Source of the DNA: Clostridiales bacterium
GTDB taxonomy: Bacteria; Bacillota; Clostridia; Oscillospirales; Oscillospiraceae
Length of the DNA stretch: 5,904 nucleotides
Assembly (NCBI GenBank): GCA_003522945.1
Contig: DPHR01000172.1
Span: 344-6,247, forward strand
Direction: 5' to 3'
Below the pieces are notes generated by a model. The model was not told where the DNA came from. It searched no databases and worked only from the letters and a program-made list of their open reading frames with translations. Within the stretch, counting starts at the first letter, position 1; each line of letters opens with the position of its first letter. Positions 5,537 to 5,904 of this stretch are shown in pieces. A program made the translations under genes and the position numbers.

Positions 5537-5904
5537 ATGGATACCGAGCGCATGAAGCGCGTATTGGAGCGCGTATATGGGCCCGCTGCGCCGACAGAGG
5601 AGAAAAAAACACCGGACGCGCTGCGAGAAAGCATTCGTCTTGAGGCGGAGGCCGCGGCACGGCTGCGCTATCTTATGCGCACGAGCCGCGCGTGTCAGAA
5701 TGCTTTCGGCGAAGCGCTGCGCCGTTGTGAGACGCGGCGGCGGGCGCTGCACGCCGAGTTCTTCCTCCGCGAAGGGGAGCGGGCGCCGCAGCCTCGCTCC
5801 GGCACCGCGACGGGCGTTCTATCAGCGCTGCGGCAGATCGTGCTTTTGGCTCGCGCGCGGGTGCGGCTCTATGAGAGCGCGAAGGAAAACGCCCTGCCGC
5901 TCGC
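5537..5904 (+). CDS. Arginine-rich helical protein, possibly degenerate ferritin-like (3' end outside window)
   Basis: From the ATG at 5537, preceded by GGGGAGG (5523-5529) at 7 bases, 122 complete codons run open to the right edge. I cannot name the gene. The visible part is soluble, without signal peptide or membrane segment, and almost all helical by composition; 21 of 122 residues are Arg. Helix-like stretches are 27-52 (LRESIRLEAEAAARLRYLMR), 54-79 (ALRRCETRRRALHAEFFLREG) and 93-116. The layout, and the phrase LHAEFFLREG, recall small ferritin-like proteins of Clostridia, whose second helix normally reads DERRHA-x2-L-x-AEYFL-x-TG. Here the metal-binding E-x-x-H is E65-x-x-R68, although His72 follows. 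If related, it has probably lost a standard di-iron site. Alternatives are an unrelated coiled coil. It is transcribed divergently from rsmE, with 114 bases between the starts. The reading frame is well supported, the family is not. Confidence 0.75.
   Translation, partial: MDTERMKRVLERVYGPAAPTEEKKTPDALRESIRLEAEAAARLRYLMRTSRACQNAFGEALRRCETRRRALHAEFFLREGERAPQPRSGTATGVLSALRQIVLLARARVRLYESAKENALPL

Noticed and set aside
5308..5752. Minus-strand open frames upstream of rsmE (5308-5634, 5447-5752)
   Set aside because: They run through the rsmE promoter and antisense to the plus-strand gene at 5537, with no ribosome binding site or family features.

Overview
The window shows an ordinary, gene-dense bacterial chromosome segment. 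Strong GGAGG-type ribosome binding sites, sigma-A style promoters with extended -10 elements, fairly high GC in the coding parts and the type of hom, lysC and asd proteins suggest a GC-rich Bacillota (Clostridia, perhaps an Oscillospiraceae-like gut bacterium). That assignment is inferred from style, not from a database match.

From left to right: (1) positions 1-815, minus strand, hold the N-terminal 271 residues of a lipoprotein substrate-binding protein of the amino-acid ABC-transporter type, cut by the window edge. (2) Positions 816-1059 are intergenic. They carry a near-consensus promoter for that gene, AT-rich sequence with repeated AATATTC-type motifs, and the intrinsic terminator of the neighbouring operon. 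(3) Positions 1060-4538, minus strand, are a compact operon transcribed in the order hom, lysC, asd. It encodes homoserine dehydrogenase, aspartate kinase and aspartate-semialdehyde dehydrogenase, the three enzymes that take aspartate to homoserine; lysC and asd also feed lysine/diaminopimelate synthesis. hom and lysC overlap by 7 bases, and lysC and asd are 18 bases apart. (4) Positions 4539-4687 hold a predicted hom promoter, a pair of 13-bp direct repeats just downstream of its -10, and a perfect 15-bp hairpin ending the next gene. (5) Positions 4688-5422, minus strand, encode the 16S rRNA methyltransferase RsmE with its own promoter. (6) From 5537 to the right edge, plus strand, a partial arginine-rich helical protein starts; it resembles degenerate ferritin-like proteins.

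The core is housekeeping metabolism, and I see no mobile element, CRISPR array, RNA gene or defence system. The points worth a second look are the tandem repeat at the hom promoter, the promoter-in-terminator arrangement there, the shortened homoserine dehydrogenase without a normal ACT domain, and two partial genes with altered family signature residues.
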